64,000 nt of DNA from Thiomicrospira sp. XS5 (GCF_001507555.1 NZ_LQBO01000001.1:1550001-1614000), one strand, 5' to 3'; positions 26,311 through 38,377 are shown, numbered from the stretch's first letter. The notes: a model not told the origin generated them from the letters alone. Numbers and translations: made by a program.

Positions 26311-28230
26311 ATGTTACAAAGCATTAGAGAGCATGCACAAGGCTGGATTGCCTGGACGATTGTGGGGTTAATCATCATTACGTTCGCCCTGTTCGGCATC
26401 GATCAGTATGCCCAGGGTGACAAGACCGTTGTCGTCGCTGAGGTGAATGGTGAAGACATTACGGCAACGGAATTCTTGACGCTTTATACCCGTCAGCAAT
26501 CTCGCCTTAAGGAGCAATTTGGTGAGCTCTACGACCAAGTTGTTCAGGATGAGGAATTGCGTGACCAAGTAATGGATGCTTTGATTGAATCGGAAGTGGT
26601 TCGACAGTGGGCGGATTCACACGATATGGTGATTTCCGATCAACAATTGGCGATGACCATTCAATCGGCGCCGGTCTTTCAAAAAGACGGTCAATTTGAC
26701 GATGCGTTGTACAAAGACATTTTGATGCGTAACGGTTTGAATGTGGCGCGTTTCGAATACGAACAACGTCAATATTTGATTGAAAACCAAAACCGTCAGT
26801 TGACGGCCGCTTCCGCCATTGTGACCGACGACCAAATCAAGCAGTTGGCCGCGTTACAGTTCCAAAAGCGCGATGTTAATTATCTGCGTGTGGACCAACG
26901 CCCGTTTATCGAAACCGCTGAGGTGCCGGAAGACGCGATTCAAGCATATTATGATCAGCACAAAGACAGCTTTGTTACGCCGGAAATGGTTAAGTTAAGT
27001 TATGTGTTGTTGTCGCAAGAAGCTTTGGCGGAGCAAGTGACCGTCAACGATAAAATCTTGAAACAATTTTATGATAACAACAAAGATCAGTTTACCGAGC
27101 CGGAAAAACGTCAGGCTAGCCATATTTTGGTGAAAATTGACGAAGAAACCGACGAGGCAGCGGCTTTGAAAGAAATTCAAGACATTCAAGCCAAATTGAC
27201 GGATGGCGCTGACTTTGCCGAATTGGCGAAAGAGTATTCCGATGATCCGGGGTCGGCGGCCATGGGCGGTGATTTGGGCTTGTTCCAGCAGGGAATGATG
27301 GTGCCGGAGTTTGATGAAGCCGTCTTTACCATGAAAGTGGGTGAGGTCAGTGAACCGGTGCAAACCGATTTCGGTTATCACTTGATTAAGCTGACGAAAG
27401 TGGAACCGAAAAAAGAACTTCCGTATGCGGATGTGAAAGACGAAGTCGAAGACATGTACCGCAATCAGCAAGCGGAAAAACAATACTTCGAGCAGTTGGA
27501 GCAGTTGAATACCGTAGCCTATGAACAAGCGGATTCATTGGTTCCGGCCGCCGAAGTGGTGGGCTTGGAAGTGCAAACAACCGGCCCGATTCCAAGAAGC
27601 GGTGGCGGAGATGACGTGACATCTAATACCAAAGTGATGGCCGCGGCCTTCTCTGAAGATGTGAAAAAATCCGGTTTGAACAGTGCCGCGATTGAGCTGA
27701 CGCCGACCGAATCGGTGGTGGTGCGTGTGGACGAAAGCATGCCCGCCAAGCAGCAGTCTCTGGACGAAGTCAAAGCGGACATTGTGCGCATTCTGAAACG
27801 TGAAGCGGCGGTGAATGCGTCGGCGGATTTAGCGGGTGAATTACTGGCTAAATTGCAAAAAGGTGATGCCAAGATGCAGGAGTTGGTTAAAGAGGGGGTC
27901 GAGTTTACGCCGGTCGGCTGGCTGGAACGTGAAAATCGTCGGGTCTTGCCACAGCTGACACAAGCGATCTTTAAAGCTCCGAAACCAAGTGGTGAAGCGC
28001 CGAGCTATACGACGTATCAATTGCCGACGGGTGATTCGGTGGTCATTGAGGTTTTGCGTGTTGAAGAAGGTGTTGTGCCGGAAGACAAAGCGGTTAAAGC
28101 TCAGTTGAAAGAGGCGTTAATCAATTTATCGGCGACATCGGAAGTGGATGCTCGGATTCAAACGATGATTGATGCGGCGAAAATTGAAAAAATGCCGAAT
28201 TATAAAACCATCAAGCCAGCCGGTTTGTAA
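26311..28230 (+). CDS. ppiD: Peptidyl-prolyl isomerase/chaperone PpiD-like (SurA N-terminal and parvulin domains)
   Basis: The 639-residue periplasmic chaperone is anchored by one N-terminal helix (about 13-30). A SurA_N-like domain spans roughly 35-200, and one parvulin domain lies at about 268-370 (ASHILVKI through GDLGLF and FGYHLIKL). The C-terminal region is helical. PpiD helps proteins leaving the Sec translocon fold. The length is as in E. coli (623). It is followed by two consecutive terminators. Confidence 0.93.
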   Translation: MLQSIREHAQGWIAWTIVGLIIITFALFGIDQYAQGDKTVVVAEVNGEDITATEFLTLYTRQQSRLKEQFGELYDQVVQDEELRDQVMDALIESEVVRQWADSHDMVISDQQLAMTIQSAPVFQKDGQFDDALYKDILMRNGLNVARFEYEQRQYLIENQNRQLTAASAIVTDDQIKQLAALQFQKRDVNYLRVDQRPFIETAEVPEDAIQAYYDQHKDSFVTPEMVKLSYVLLSQEALAEQVTVNDKILKQFYDNNKDQFTEPEKRQASHILVKIDEETDEAAALKEIQDIQAKLTDGADFAELAKEYSDDPGSAAMGGDLGLFQQGMMVPEFDEAVFTMKVGEVSEPVQTDFGYHLIKLTKVEPKKELPYADVKDEVEDMYRNQQAEKQYFEQLEQLNTVAYEQADSLVPAAEVVGLEVQTTGPIPRSGGGDDVTSNTKVMAAAFSEDVKKSGLNSAAIELTPTESVVVRVDESMPAKQQSLDEVKADIVRILKREAAVNASADLAGELLAKLQKGDAKMQELVKEGVEFTPVGWLERENRRVLPQLTQAIFKAPKPSGEAPSYTTYQLPTGDSVVIEVLRVEEGVVPEDKAVKAQLKEALINLSATSEVDARIQTMIDAAKIEKMPNYKTIKPAGL

Positions 28231-28254
28231 AGGTCTCGTTAGACGGCTTTTCTC

Positions 28255-28278
28255 AAAACGCCCAGGCCTGGGCGTTTT
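28255..28278. terminator. Palindromic terminator after ppiD built on CCAGGCCTGG
   Basis: A perfect 24-bp palindrome with AAAACGC and GCGTTTT arms around the core (28262-28271), 24 bp after the ppiD stop. Confidence 0.75.
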
Positions 28279-28298
28279 AACGGAAATGTTGTCAGTAT

Positions 28299-28326
28299 AA
28301 AAAAAGCGCCGTCAGGCGCTTTTTTT
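28299..28326. terminator. Second bidirectional terminator between ppiD and the cupin gene
   Basis: Seven A plus GCGCC, loop GTCA, GGCGC plus seven T. It serves the convergent genes on both sides. Confidence 0.85.
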
Positions 28327-28350
28327 ATGGCTGTTAATCAAGGGTTGTGA

Positions 28351-28626
28351 TTAGCCGAATTGATAATGTTTTCTTACGGGTTTTTCCACTGCCCAGTAGC
28401 AGTTTAAGCCGCGGCGGAAGGTGACCAGGTCGCCGGATTTTATATGGTATTGCGTGCCGTTTTCGGTTGTAACGGTGACTTCGCCTTCCAGTACATAGCA
28501 AATTTCCCGTTCGTCATAGTGCCAGGGGAAGTTGGAAATTTCTTTCTCCCATATCGGCCATTGCATGACCCCCATCAGGTCAAGCTTCTCCTGTGACGGG
28601 TTGGATTCGATGGTAACGTCGTTCAT
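28351..28626 (-). CDS. Small cupin-domain protein (DUF861-like)
   Basis: The 91-residue protein is a single beta-barrel cupin: HYDEREICYVLEGEVTVTTENG holds motif 1, and the GDLVTFRRGLNCYW segment is motif 2, typical of Cupin_3 (DUF861) proteins. The start at ATG 28626 has a strong GGAGG ribosome site 5 bases away; an in-frame start at 28665 is less likely. The substrate is unknown. It lies downstream of hflD on the same strand with a gap of 140 bp. Confidence 0.8.
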   Translation of the reverse strand: MNDVTIESNPSQEKLDLMGVMQWPIWEKEISNFPWHYDEREICYVLEGEVTVTTENGTQYHIKSGDLVTFRRGLNCYWAVEKPVRKHYQFG

Positions 28627-28765
28627 GCGGTCCTCCAATCTAGGACGGTTTCTGAAAGCGGTCATGGCAGTCGCTGCACATCACCTTTCGTTTGACTTAT
28701 GTTCGAAGTGCTTTCGGTGGATTGACGTTGGCGATTGTTATGAAAAAGCCGTGACCACCTGTTTC

Positions 28766-29428
28766 TTATTCTGACGGTTCGGAGTTGTCAGTCGGTACTC
28801 TGTAAAGCGCTTGTGCTGCACGTAAGTATTTTTTGCGGCTCCATAGCAAGCCCCAACGGCTGCCGCCGACTTGGCGCCATAAAACGGCGGCTCGAACCCC
28901 CGCCAGCAGAAGCGCGCGGATTTTATTGGCCGTTTTGGGGTTCTGTAAATGCCCGTGCTGTCCATTGACCATGATTCTCGGATTAATCGGACTGATGTTC
29001 TCCGAGTAGGCCCTTGCCAGTGTGGCGATGACGTTTTCATGGAAATCGCCAAAATGGGTTCTTTGCGCACGGGCGGATTCAATTACTCTAGAAACCTTAT
29101 CAAAAGTCCCATCGGTTTTCGAGACATTTTTTTCTAAAATCATCAGGCTGAGTACGTATTTTGTCACCTCGATATTGCGAGACGAGACCGATTCATTGGA
29201 GCTCATCTGAGCTAAAAGGGTATTCACGCCCAGCTGGATGTTTTCAACCTGACCGCCGAACACGTCCAGCGTATCGCTCGGATTTTCGCAAAACAGCGAA
29301 TTGATACTGGTCTGATAGGCAAGGTCGTCGGTTTTCCCGGTGGTGGCCAGTTGATACACTTGTTGCGCCACTTGGTAGATGCCAATAAGGGCGATGGCTT
29401 TGTCTTGTTCGGTATAGGTTTGCGTCAT
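28766..29428 (-). CDS. hflD: High-frequency-lysogenisation protein HflD homologue
   Basis: The 220-residue all-helical protein fits HflD (E. coli 213 aa): QDKAIALIGIYQVAQQVYQLA near the start and PRIMVNGQHGHLQNP (about 153-167), followed by NKIRALLLAGVRAAVLWRQVGG. In E. coli HflD is a peripheral membrane protein that in lambda infection lowers CII activity; its own cellular role is unclear. ATG 29428 is 10 bp after the mnmA stop, so they form an operon as in E. coli. Confidence 0.93.
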   Translation of the reverse strand: MTQTYTEQDKAIALIGIYQVAQQVYQLATTGKTDDLAYQTSINSLFCENPSDTLDVFGGQVENIQLGVNTLLAQMSSNESVSSRNIEVTKYVLSLMILEKNVSKTDGTFDKVSRVIESARAQRTHFGDFHENVIATLARAYSENISPINPRIMVNGQHGHLQNPKTANKIRALLLAGVRAAVLWRQVGGSRWGLLWSRKKYLRAAQALYRVPTDNSEPSE

Positions 29429-29438
29429 AATGTCGATT

Positions 29439-30599
29439 CTATTTCGCTTCAATCTCGGCTTCAATGTCATTTAAGTGATGATAGCGTCCGGTAATCACCG
29501 CGCCACCCAGACATTCGTCACCCTCATAGAATACCACGGACTGGCCGGGTGTAATCGCCGTTTGCTCATTGTCGAATTTCACAACAATTTTATCGTTGCT
29601 TTCGCTCAAAATTTGACAGTCGGTTTCCGGTTGACGATAACGCACCTTGGCTTTGAGCGGGTGATTCAACTTAGGGCATTGGCCGGCGGTCCAGTCACAG
29701 GTATCGGCGGTTAAGTAGGCGTGATTCAGCAGCGGGTGATCGGCTCCTTGCACCGCAATCAGTTGATTTTTGTCCAGGTTCTTGTCGGCCGAAAACCAGG
29801 GAAGGCCCGAGTCGCCATGCCCGCCGCCGATGCCCAGGCCTTTACGCTGCCCTAAGGTGTGGTACATCAAACCGTCATGACGGCCGATGACTTTGCCTTC
29901 GGTATTAACGATGTCGCCCGGTTGTGCCGGTAAAAACTGCTGCAGGAAGTCTTTGAACTTGCGCTCGCCGATAAAACAGATGCCGGTGCTGTCTTTTTTG
30001 TCGTGTGTGATTAACCCCGCGTCTTCCGCCAGTTGGCGTACGTAAGGTTTTTCCAGTTCGCCAATGGGGAACAGGGATTTCGCTAATTGATGCTGTTGCA
30101 AGGTGTACAGAAAATAACTTTGATCCTTGTTGGCATCCAAGCCTTTCATCAGGTGGCATTGTCCGTTGTCGTCACGGTGAATGCGGGCGTAATGGCCGGT
30201 GGCGATAAAATCCGCGCCCAAGGTCATGGCATGCTGTAGGAAGGCTTTGAACTTGACTTCCTTATTGCACAGAATGTCGGGGTTCGGGGTGCGCCCGGAT
30301 TTGTATTCCGCCAGGAAATGCTCGAAAACCCGATCCCAATAATCACCGGAAAAATTCTCCACGTGTAGCGGAATGTCGAGCTTTTCGCAAATGGCCAGGA
30401 CGTCCTTCAGGTCTTCGGCGGCTGGGCAGTAGTCTTCGGTGTCATCGCCTTCCCAGTTCTTCATGAACAGGCCTTCGACGTCATAGCCTTGTTGTTTCAA
30501 TAATAACGCCGTCACGGACGAGTCCACACCGCCGGAAAGACCGACGATGACTTTGATATGAGAGTTGTCCCCGGTTGGGGTTTGAGTGGTGTTTTGCAT
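29439..30599 (-). CDS. mnmA: tRNA-specific 2-thiouridylase MnmA
   Basis: MnmA thiolates U34 of Lys, Glu and Gln tRNAs with sulfur from the Tus relay. The 386-residue enzyme has the PP-loop GLSGGVDSS (about 19-27), the catalytic Cys in [16 protein letters not shown] region or the CNKE loop ([12 protein letters not shown]), the second catalytic Cys in [10 protein letters not shown], and [11 protein letters not shown]. The rluE-mnmA-hflD order is as in E. coli, minus nudJ. Confidence 0.96.
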   Translation of the reverse strand: MQNTTQTPTGDNSHIKVIVGLSGGVDSSVTALLLKQQGYDVEGLFMKNWEGDDTEDYCPAAEDLKDVLAICEKLDIPLHVENFSGDYWDRVFEHFLAEYKSGRTPNPDILCNKEVKFKAFLQHAMTLGADFIATGHYARIHRDDNGQCHLMKGLDANKDQSYFLYTLQQHQLAKSLFPIGELEKPYVRQLAEDAGLITHDKKDSTGICFIGERKFKDFLQQFLPAQPGDIVNTEGKVIGRHDGLMYHTLGQRKGLGIGGGHGDSGLPWFSADKNLDKNQLIAVQGADHPLLNHAYLTADTCDWTAGQCPKLNHPLKAKVRYRQPETDCQILSESNDKIVVKFDNEQTAITPGQSVVFYEGDECLGGAVITGRYHHLNDIEAEIEAK

Positions 30600-30611
30600 G
30601 GGCTTATTTTA

Positions 30612-31169
30612 TCACGATTTTTCCAGCAGAATGGATTCGCCGGGTTGTAAGTTCTTTATTTGGTAATCGCCGATTCGCGTGCGGATCAAGCGCAAGGTCG
30701 GGAAGCCGACAGCGGCCGTCATGCGGCGCACCTGGCGGTTTTTGCCTTCGGTAATCGTCAGCTCCAGCCAGGAGGTTGGAATGTTTTTGCGTTCGCGAAT
30801 CGGCGGGTTACGTGGCCACAACCATTTGGGTTCTTGAATTTTTCGGGCCTTGGCCGGTCGGGTGAGGCCGTCTTTGAGTTCAACGCCTTGCTGCAGCTGT
30901 TTAACCGCCTGTTTGGATAAGTCGCCTTCCACTTGCACGAGGTAGGTTTTCGGTTGTTTATGTTTCGGGTCGGCGATTTGATGTTGCAGTTTGCCGTCGT
31001 CCGTCAACAGCAGTAAACCTTCGGAATCACGGTCCAAGCGTCCGGCCGCGTAAAACCCCGGGCGCTGGATATAATCCGCCAGGGTTTCGCGTTGCCCTTT
31101 GTACTGGGGTTCATCGGTAAACTGACACAGCACATTGAATGGTTTATTAAAAAGCAGCAGGTGACTCAT
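30612..31169 (-). CDS. rluE: 23S rRNA pseudouridine synthase RluE
   Basis: RluE makes pseudouridine 2457 in 23S rRNA. The 185-residue protein has the catalytic Asp in [14 protein letters not shown] (about 43-56), the family-specific block [19 protein letters not shown] (about 117-135) and [20 protein letters not shown]. It is divergent from icd, as E. coli rluE is. Confidence 0.95.
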   Translation of the reverse strand: MSHLLLFNKPFNVLCQFTDEPQYKGQRETLADYIQRPGFYAAGRLDRDSEGLLLLTDDGKLQHQIADPKHKQPKTYLVQVEGDLSKQAVKQLQQGVELKDGLTRPAKARKIQEPKWLWPRNPPIRERKNIPTSWLELTITEGKNRQVRRMTAAVGFPTLRLIRTRIGDYQIKNLQPGESILLEKS

Positions 31170-31288
31170 GGGTTCGAACTCATCGTTTCATCGTTGACTT
31201 ATATTTTTTCGGTCGGTGATGTAAAATAGGCGTTATTCTAACATTCTTTAACCTTTCATCGCCTGACCTTGAGGCGCGCTTAATTTAG

Positions 31289-33535
<2,247 letters not shown>

Positions 33536-33545
33536 GTGAACGTGA

Positions 33546-33612
33546 TCAACCGCTTTTAAAGGCGGTTGATCTTTGAGTTCAACCTTTAAAAACCGCCAGG
33601 CCAGGCGGTTTT
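33546..33612 (+). terminator. Tandem terminator hairpins after icd
   Basis: First hairpin: CAACCGC (33548-33554) with GCGGTTG. Second: AAAAACCGCC (33588-33597) with GGCGGTTTTT (33603-33612), around a variant motif CCAGGCCAGG (33596-33605), followed by a T-run. Confidence 0.75.
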
Positions 33613-33641
33613 TTTATATGAGGACCGTTTGAAAAAAAAGG

Positions 33642-35057
33642 TTATTGGTTGTATTCGTCGACTGTATCAATCAGTTCAGCGTTGGAGAAAGCGTCTTTCA
33701 GCTCTTTGGATTGGGTCGCTTTTCGAATCAAGTCCATGGTGTTTTTGTCCGGATGCAGGAATTGGCAGGAAATCTGGTAAGCGCCGATGTCGGTTTGTTC
33801 ATCGATTCGCACGACCTTAGCTTTTTGGTGCACGATTTCGTAATCGTTGGTTTTATCAGACGGGGAGAGGTCGAAGCGGAAAAAGAGCTCTAGATGGTCA
33901 TTGACATCGACCAGGAATGGCGTGAAGAAAGAGAAGCCGCCAGAGGAAATGTCGTGGTAATCCTCACTCCAGTATTCTGGAAAGACGATGATGTAGTTGC
34001 TGCTGGAGATGTTGTTGTAGATTTTTTCCAGCAGCGCGGCGTAGTGATAAAGATTGATGAAAGACATCAGTAAGCTGGAGCTATTCCGTTTTTTCTTTTC
34101 GATATAGTCGCGGATGTCGTGGTCAATTTTAACCTTTTCGAGTACCGGCCCTTCGTAGAGTTTGTGGGGCGTGGAATTTTCCAACAGTGTCAGGGTGCTT
34201 TGGCCGATTTGATCGACCTTTTCTTCGAAATCCCGCAGGATGGATTCGGTTCGGATATTGCCTTTAAGTGAGGCGAAATCCAAAGTGGATTCCAGGTTGG
34301 CTTTCAGGAAGCGTTTGGCTTCTTCCACCGAAAGGCGGCCGACGGAGATGCCGTTCAGGACTTCCCGTAAATATTCGTTTTTTTCGGCCACGACGGAAAA
34401 GAGGTCATAGGCTTCCGGGTGCGTGTCGACCAAAGCGTCGCGAATATTTTTTTGGTAATGGTCCATGAGAGTATCCAGCTTTTGGTTCACGATTTTGGTG
34501 AAGTGCTGGACCCCGGATGTGTAGATGTCGCCTTGCAGTTCTGCCGCGTTTTCATGCGAACCAATGCGGACAAAGTGATAGCTCATGTTGGCGGTGTAGC
34601 GGTAGAAACGTCGGGTGTTTTCCCGTCTGGACCGGATGGCTAAAGAGTAACGGTCTTCACTGTCTGTCTTTTGAATCCAGTGATATGTTTTCGGGTAATG
34701 CTGTTCAAGGTAATCGAGGAGTTCGGCATCCGGTGCTTCCGCACTCAGCTCTTTGGCCAACAGAAAACGCAACGAACGGTACAATTGCTCGTATAGAAAA
34801 GCCATTTCGTTATCGAGCACATAAAGCTGTTTGTCGAAAAAGGTGACTTTGGCAACCAGGCTGGCATGAATGGTTTTGAGAATGTCGTTAACGGGCACAT
34901 CGCCTTGATCCTTGAAATGCGTTGACGCCTGGCTGTCGATGCTCAAGATCATCGTTTCCAGCGAATCGTCCCGAATGATTCGGTGTGCCACCTTTTTCAA
35001 ATGAAAAGGCAGTTCTTCGATGAAAGAGTGGTCGTTATCGTAATGCGTTCCCGGCAC
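33642..35057 (-). CDS. Uncharacterised protein with C-terminal PilZ-like domain
   Basis: The 471-residue soluble protein has a largely helical N-terminal part of about 340 residues matching no family I know. It ends in a PilZ-like beta domain (about 350-455): YHDISSGGFSFF (368-379) matches the DxSxxG signature. The RxxxR loop that binds c-di-GMP in PilZ proteins is not visible in front of it (VFPEYWSED), so ligand binding may be altered or lost. Its neighbours are a YebC-family gene and icd. A role in c-di-GMP-dependent surface behaviour is inference only. Confidence 0.6.
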   Translation of the reverse strand: MPGTHYDNDHSFIEELPFHLKKVAHRIIRDDSLETMILSIDSQASTHFKDQGDVPVNDILKTIHASLVAKVTFFDKQLYVLDNEMAFLYEQLYRSLRFLLAKELSAEAPDAELLDYLEQHYPKTYHWIQKTDSEDRYSLAIRSRRENTRRFYRYTANMSYHFVRIGSHENAAELQGDIYTSGVQHFTKIVNQKLDTLMDHYQKNIRDALVDTHPEAYDLFSVVAEKNEYLREVLNGISVGRLSVEEAKRFLKANLESTLDFASLKGNIRTESILRDFEEKVDQIGQSTLTLLENSTPHKLYEGPVLEKVKIDHDIRDYIEKKKRNSSSLLMSFINLYHYAALLEKIYNNISSSNYIIVFPEYWSEDYHDISSGGFSFFTPFLVDVNDHLELFFRFDLSPSDKTNDYEIVHQKAKVVRIDEQTDIGAYQISCQFLHPDKNTMDLIRKATQSKELKDAFSNAELIDTVDEYNQ

Positions 35058-35195
35058 GTTTGCATCCTTCGGTTTAAAACATAATCAGGTCTTCCAGGCA
35101 GGGCATTCGCCATTTTTTGCCGGTTAAAGGAAGATTATATTATAGATTGACGGCTTTTTTATGACAGGAGCATGAAGGGATGGCATGGTCTTTGA

Positions 35196-35221
35196 AAAAA
35201 TCACCCGGTCGGGTGATTTTT
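35196..35221. terminator. Intrinsic terminator after the YebC-family gene
   Basis: AATCACCC and GGGTGATT flank GGTC, with A- and T-runs outside; on the minus strand it lies 32 bp after the stop. Confidence 0.8.
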
Positions 35222-35252
35222 CAGTATTTTGAGTGCGGTTTGGCGTGGTGTT

Positions 35253-35972
35253 TTAAAGTTCGATGTCGAAGTAAACGTTCTGGACGTCGTCCAAGTCTTC
35301 CAGCATTTCCAGCAATTTTTCGAACATTTCGCGATCTTCGTCATTGTCCAATGGTTTGGTCATTTGCGGTAGGAACTGGATTTCATCCACTTCGAAGTCG
35401 ATTTGACCAAAGGCTTCAATCAAAGCGGTTTTGGCCTTAGCGTACTCGGTGTGGGGGACGAATACGCTGATTTTACCGTCTTCGTTTTCAATGTCCGATA
35501 CGTCCACATCGGCCATTAACAAGGCTTCTAAAACGGCTTCTTCATCTTGTCCGGCAAAAACGAGAATGGCGGCGTGGTCGAACATATGGCTGACACTGCC
35601 CTGAGTGCCGATTTTGCTTTTGGTTTTGGTGAAGCAACTGCGCACATCGCCGAAGGTGCGGTTCGGGTTGTCGGTCAAGCATTCGACAATGACCATACTG
35701 CTGCCCGGGCCGTAGCCTTCGTAACGGGCGACGGCGAAGTCTTCGCCACCGCCACCTTGTGCTTTATCCAAGGCTTTGTCGATAACGTGTGCGGGGACTT
35801 GAGCTTTTTTGGCGCGTTCAATCAAGCCTTGTAAGGCTAGGTTGCTGTCGGTGTCAGCACCGCCGCTTTTCGCGCAGACGTAAATTTCACGGCTGAATTT
35901 GCTGTACACTTTGGCTTTGGCGTCAGACGTTTTCGCCATGGATTCTTTGCGGTTTTGGTAAGCTCTACCCAT
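35253..35972 (-). CDS. YebC/PmpR-family protein, YeeN type
   Basis: The 239-residue protein is a full-length member. It shows [55 protein letters not shown], and the GSVSHMFD segment. It lacks the MAGHSKWANI opening of YebC and starts [14 protein letters not shown], like E. coli YeeN. Members act as transcription regulators or as ribosome-associated factors that relieve proline stalling; which applies here is unknown. GGAAAG precedes the ATG. Confidence 0.9.
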   Translation of the reverse strand: MGRAYQNRKESMAKTSDAKAKVYSKFSREIYVCAKSGGADTDSNLALQGLIERAKKAQVPAHVIDKALDKAQGGGGEDFAVARYEGYGPGSSMVIVECLTDNPNRTFGDVRSCFTKTKSKIGTQGSVSHMFDHAAILVFAGQDEEAVLEALLMADVDVSDIENEDGKISVFVPHTEYAKAKTALIEAFGQIDFEVDEIQFLPQMTKPLDNDEDREMFEKLLEMLEDLDDVQNVYFDIEL

Positions 35973-36199
35973 CTTGTCTTTCCGTTATCATTTTTTGAAA
36001 AGTGGAATTTTACACAATAACGTTTTGATGATGCAGGGAATTTGCGATTCCTTTAGCGTGAAAGGAATCGGACTGAGCCGTTTCTGCGTGGGAAATGGCT
36101 GAGGAAAACGATATAATAATCGACTGAAATTGACAAGGATGTTAGCGAAAGCCCGTTAGAAAGCGAATGGGGTGGTTAAAAATTTTAACTGTTTCATTT

Positions 36200-36217
36200 T
36201 TAACGAAGTTTCGTTAA
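36200..36217. promoter_or_regulatory. Palindromic operator candidate upstream of the REC-REC-GGDEF gene
   Basis: TTAACGAA and TTCGTTAA are perfect 8-bp arms separated by GT, 114 bp before the start of the cyclase gene. The 35973-36330 gap (358 bp) holds no gene; this is its only clear structure. Confidence 0.45.
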
Positions 36218-36330
36218 TATTGCCGACTATTCTTCAACCGGTGAGAGGGGCAAGTGGTATGTCGCTCCGCCAAGATAAGGGTTTGAATGATGGATTTAAC
36301 CGCTAGGCACAACGGGATTGACTATAACAC

Positions 36331-37698
36331 ATGAAAATTCTCATTATTGATCCCTCGTTGAGTTATCGAGAACTGGTCAAGGATATTCTCTCCTCCGAGG
36401 ATGTTACCGTTATTGAAGCGAAAAGTGGCGCAGACGCACTCGCTTACCTGAAAAAAGACACCCCGAACGCCATCAGCATTGCACATGAATTGGGCGATAT
36501 GGACAGCTTTAAGTTTTTACGAAAGTTAAAGTTGAAAGAAGCGTTGAGTAACATTCCGAAATTTCTGTTGACCTCCAATGCCTCTCAGGATTTCAAACGA
36601 TCGGCTTATGACGCCGGGTTCACCGAAATCTTTTTAAAATCGGATATGCAAACGTTAAAGCGCGCTCTACGCAGCTTAATGCTGTACGCGACCACCAATA
36701 TCTCCGCTCGGGTGCTGTACATTGAAGATACGCAAAGCACGGCGGACTATACCAGTCATATTATGGCCGGTGCCGGTTGGGAAGTGACGCATGTTAAAAG
36801 TGGGGAAGCGGCGGCGGAAATTTTGGATAAGAAAAAGCGCTATTTCGATTTGGTGGTGACCGACTTGGTGTTGGAAGGTTCCATCAGCGGTATAGGGTTA
36901 ATTAACCTGATTCGTCAAGGGCATGAAGACATTCGCAATATTCCGATTTTGGCCGTGTCCGGCTGGAACGATTTGTTACGCCAAGTCTATGTCTTGAAGC
37001 ACGGCGCAGGGGATTTTATCGCCAAGCCGTTCCACGAAACCGATTTTCTCGCACGGGCCATTAATCTGATTCTGAATAAAAAACGCCTGGATGAATCGAA
37101 AGCCGCTCAAAAAGCCTTGTATTTAAAAGCCAACCTGGATGTGGCCACTGGCTTAAACAATCGTCATTTTATTGAAGAATTCGGTGAAAAGGTCGTGCAA
37201 GAGGCCATTAGCAATAATCAAGGCGTCTCCTTGATGATTCTCGATATTGATTATTTCAAGACCATTAATGATTCCATGGGGCACGCGGCCGGAGACTTGG
37301 TGTTAAAACAAGTTTCGACGCTGGTGAAAAGCATGTGCCGTTCCACGGATATTGTGGTGCGCTATGGCGGGGACGAATTGGTGGTGCTGATGTCCGGTTG
37401 CAACCATGATGAGGCGTTTGATCGCGCCGAATCGTTGCGGAATCAAGTGTCTGAACTCAATCCGGGCGGCATTGATGTTACGGTCAGTATCGGGGTGGCC
37501 AGCCACGATCAGCGGGTCGCGATGGAGTTGGTGGCGTTGTTGAAAAACTTGAATCAGACACCGCACGATGAGGTGGTTTTGGATTATGAAACACTTTTCC
37601 GTGCCGCGGACCATTCTTTATATGCGGCTAAACAAGCCGGGCGCAATAAAGTGTGTATGAATAATTTGCTGGATCGGACGGAGTCGTTTTCGTCTTAA
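36331..37698 (+). CDS. Diguanylate cyclase with two receiver domains
   Basis: The 455-residue protein has two receivers (about 1-115 and 127-248) and a GGDEF domain (about 268-445). In the first receiver the acidic pocket has only Asp7 and the acceptor position is about His52 (IAHELGDMDSF), so it is probably not phosphorylated. The second receiver keeps Asp178 (VTDLVLEG), Ser210 and Lys232. The cyclase has RYGGDEL (344-350) and an intact I-site R337-x-x-D340. It resembles PleD-like proteins but without a kinase nearby. Confidence 0.92.
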   Translation: MKILIIDPSLSYRELVKDILSSEDVTVIEAKSGADALAYLKKDTPNAISIAHELGDMDSFKFLRKLKLKEALSNIPKFLLTSNASQDFKRSAYDAGFTEIFLKSDMQTLKRALRSLMLYATTNISARVLYIEDTQSTADYTSHIMAGAGWEVTHVKSGEAAAEILDKKKRYFDLVVTDLVLEGSISGIGLINLIRQGHEDIRNIPILAVSGWNDLLRQVYVLKHGAGDFIAKPFHETDFLARAINLILNKKRLDESKAAQKALYLKANLDVATGLNNRHFIEEFGEKVVQEAISNNQGVSLMILDIDYFKTINDSMGHAAGDLVLKQVSTLVKSMCRSTDIVVRYGGDELVVLMSGCNHDEAFDRAESLRNQVSELNPGGIDVTVSIGVASHDQRVAMELVALLKNLNQTPHDEVVLDYETLFRAADHSLYAAKQAGRNKVCMNNLLDRTESFSS

Positions 37699-37744
37699 AG
37701 GCTTGGCCGGTTGAAGCGGTTGAAAAATTGATTAACCGTAAATG

Positions 37745-37770
37745 AAAAACGCCCAGGCCTGGGCGTTTTT
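37745..37770. terminator. Palindromic bidirectional terminator built on CCAGGCCTGG
   Basis: A perfect 26-bp palindrome AAAAACGC..GCGTTTTT around the core (37753-37762), between convergent genes ending at 37698 and 37808. Confidence 0.8.
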
Positions 37771-37807
37771 GGTTTGAATCTTAAAGGGCGTTCGTTCCGA
37801 AACGAAA

Positions 37808-38377
37808 TTACGCTTTCTTCAGATACGCGGCGACCAAAACGATTTGAGTGCCGTTAACCTTCCCTTCGACGTGCAATGGGTTGTCGGTCAGGTGGATGTT
37901 TTTCACCAAGGTACCGCGTTTGGCGGTGAATCCGGCGCCTTTGACGTCCAAATCCTTAATCAAGGTAACGTCATCGCCTTCCTGCAGGGTGTTGCCGTTG
38001 CTGTCTTTATGAATGATCGCGTCTTCATCTTCGTCCGGCAAACCGGCATCAGCCCAAGCCTTGGTTTCCTCTTCCAGATACATCATGTCCAGCAAGTCTT
38101 GCGGCCAGCCTTCAGCGCGTAGAGCGTTCAGCAAGCGATAAGCCATGACTTGAACCGCCGGAACCGGTGACCACATACTGTCATTTAAGCAGCGCCAATG
38201 GTTCGGGTCCATGGTGTCCGGTGCTTCGATTTGGCTTTTGCAGGTGTCGCATACCAAAATGGCCTGATCGGCTGAACCGTCGGACGGCGGCACTTCGTAA
38301 ACGCTTAGGTTTTCGGTGGCTCCGCACAATTCGCACTTGGAACCGCTTCTTTCTTGCAGGGTTTGTTCAATGCTCAT
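37808..38377 (-). CDS. PhnA/YjdM-family zinc-ribbon protein
   Basis: The 189-residue product has an N-terminal zinc ribbon (CELCGA and CDTCKS, about 15-18 and 44-47) and a C-terminal PhnA domain: DSNGNTLQEGDDVTLIKDLDVKG and KRGTLVKNIHLT. Despite the name, most PhnA proteins are not phosphonoacetate hydrolases and their role is unknown. The ATG at 38377 is chosen; an in-frame start at 38527 is unlikely. The middle part (about 55-120) extends the usual length (about 110 aa). Confidence 0.85.
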   Translation of the reverse strand: MSIEQTLQERSGSKCELCGATENLSVYEVPPSDGSADQAILVCDTCKSQIEAPDTMDPNHWRCLNDSMWSPVPAVQVMAYRLLNALRAEGWPQDLLDMMYLEEETKAWADAGLPDEDEDAIIHKDSNGNTLQEGDDVTLIKDLDVKGAGFTAKRGTLVKNIHLTDNPLHVEGKVNGTQIVLVAAYLKKA

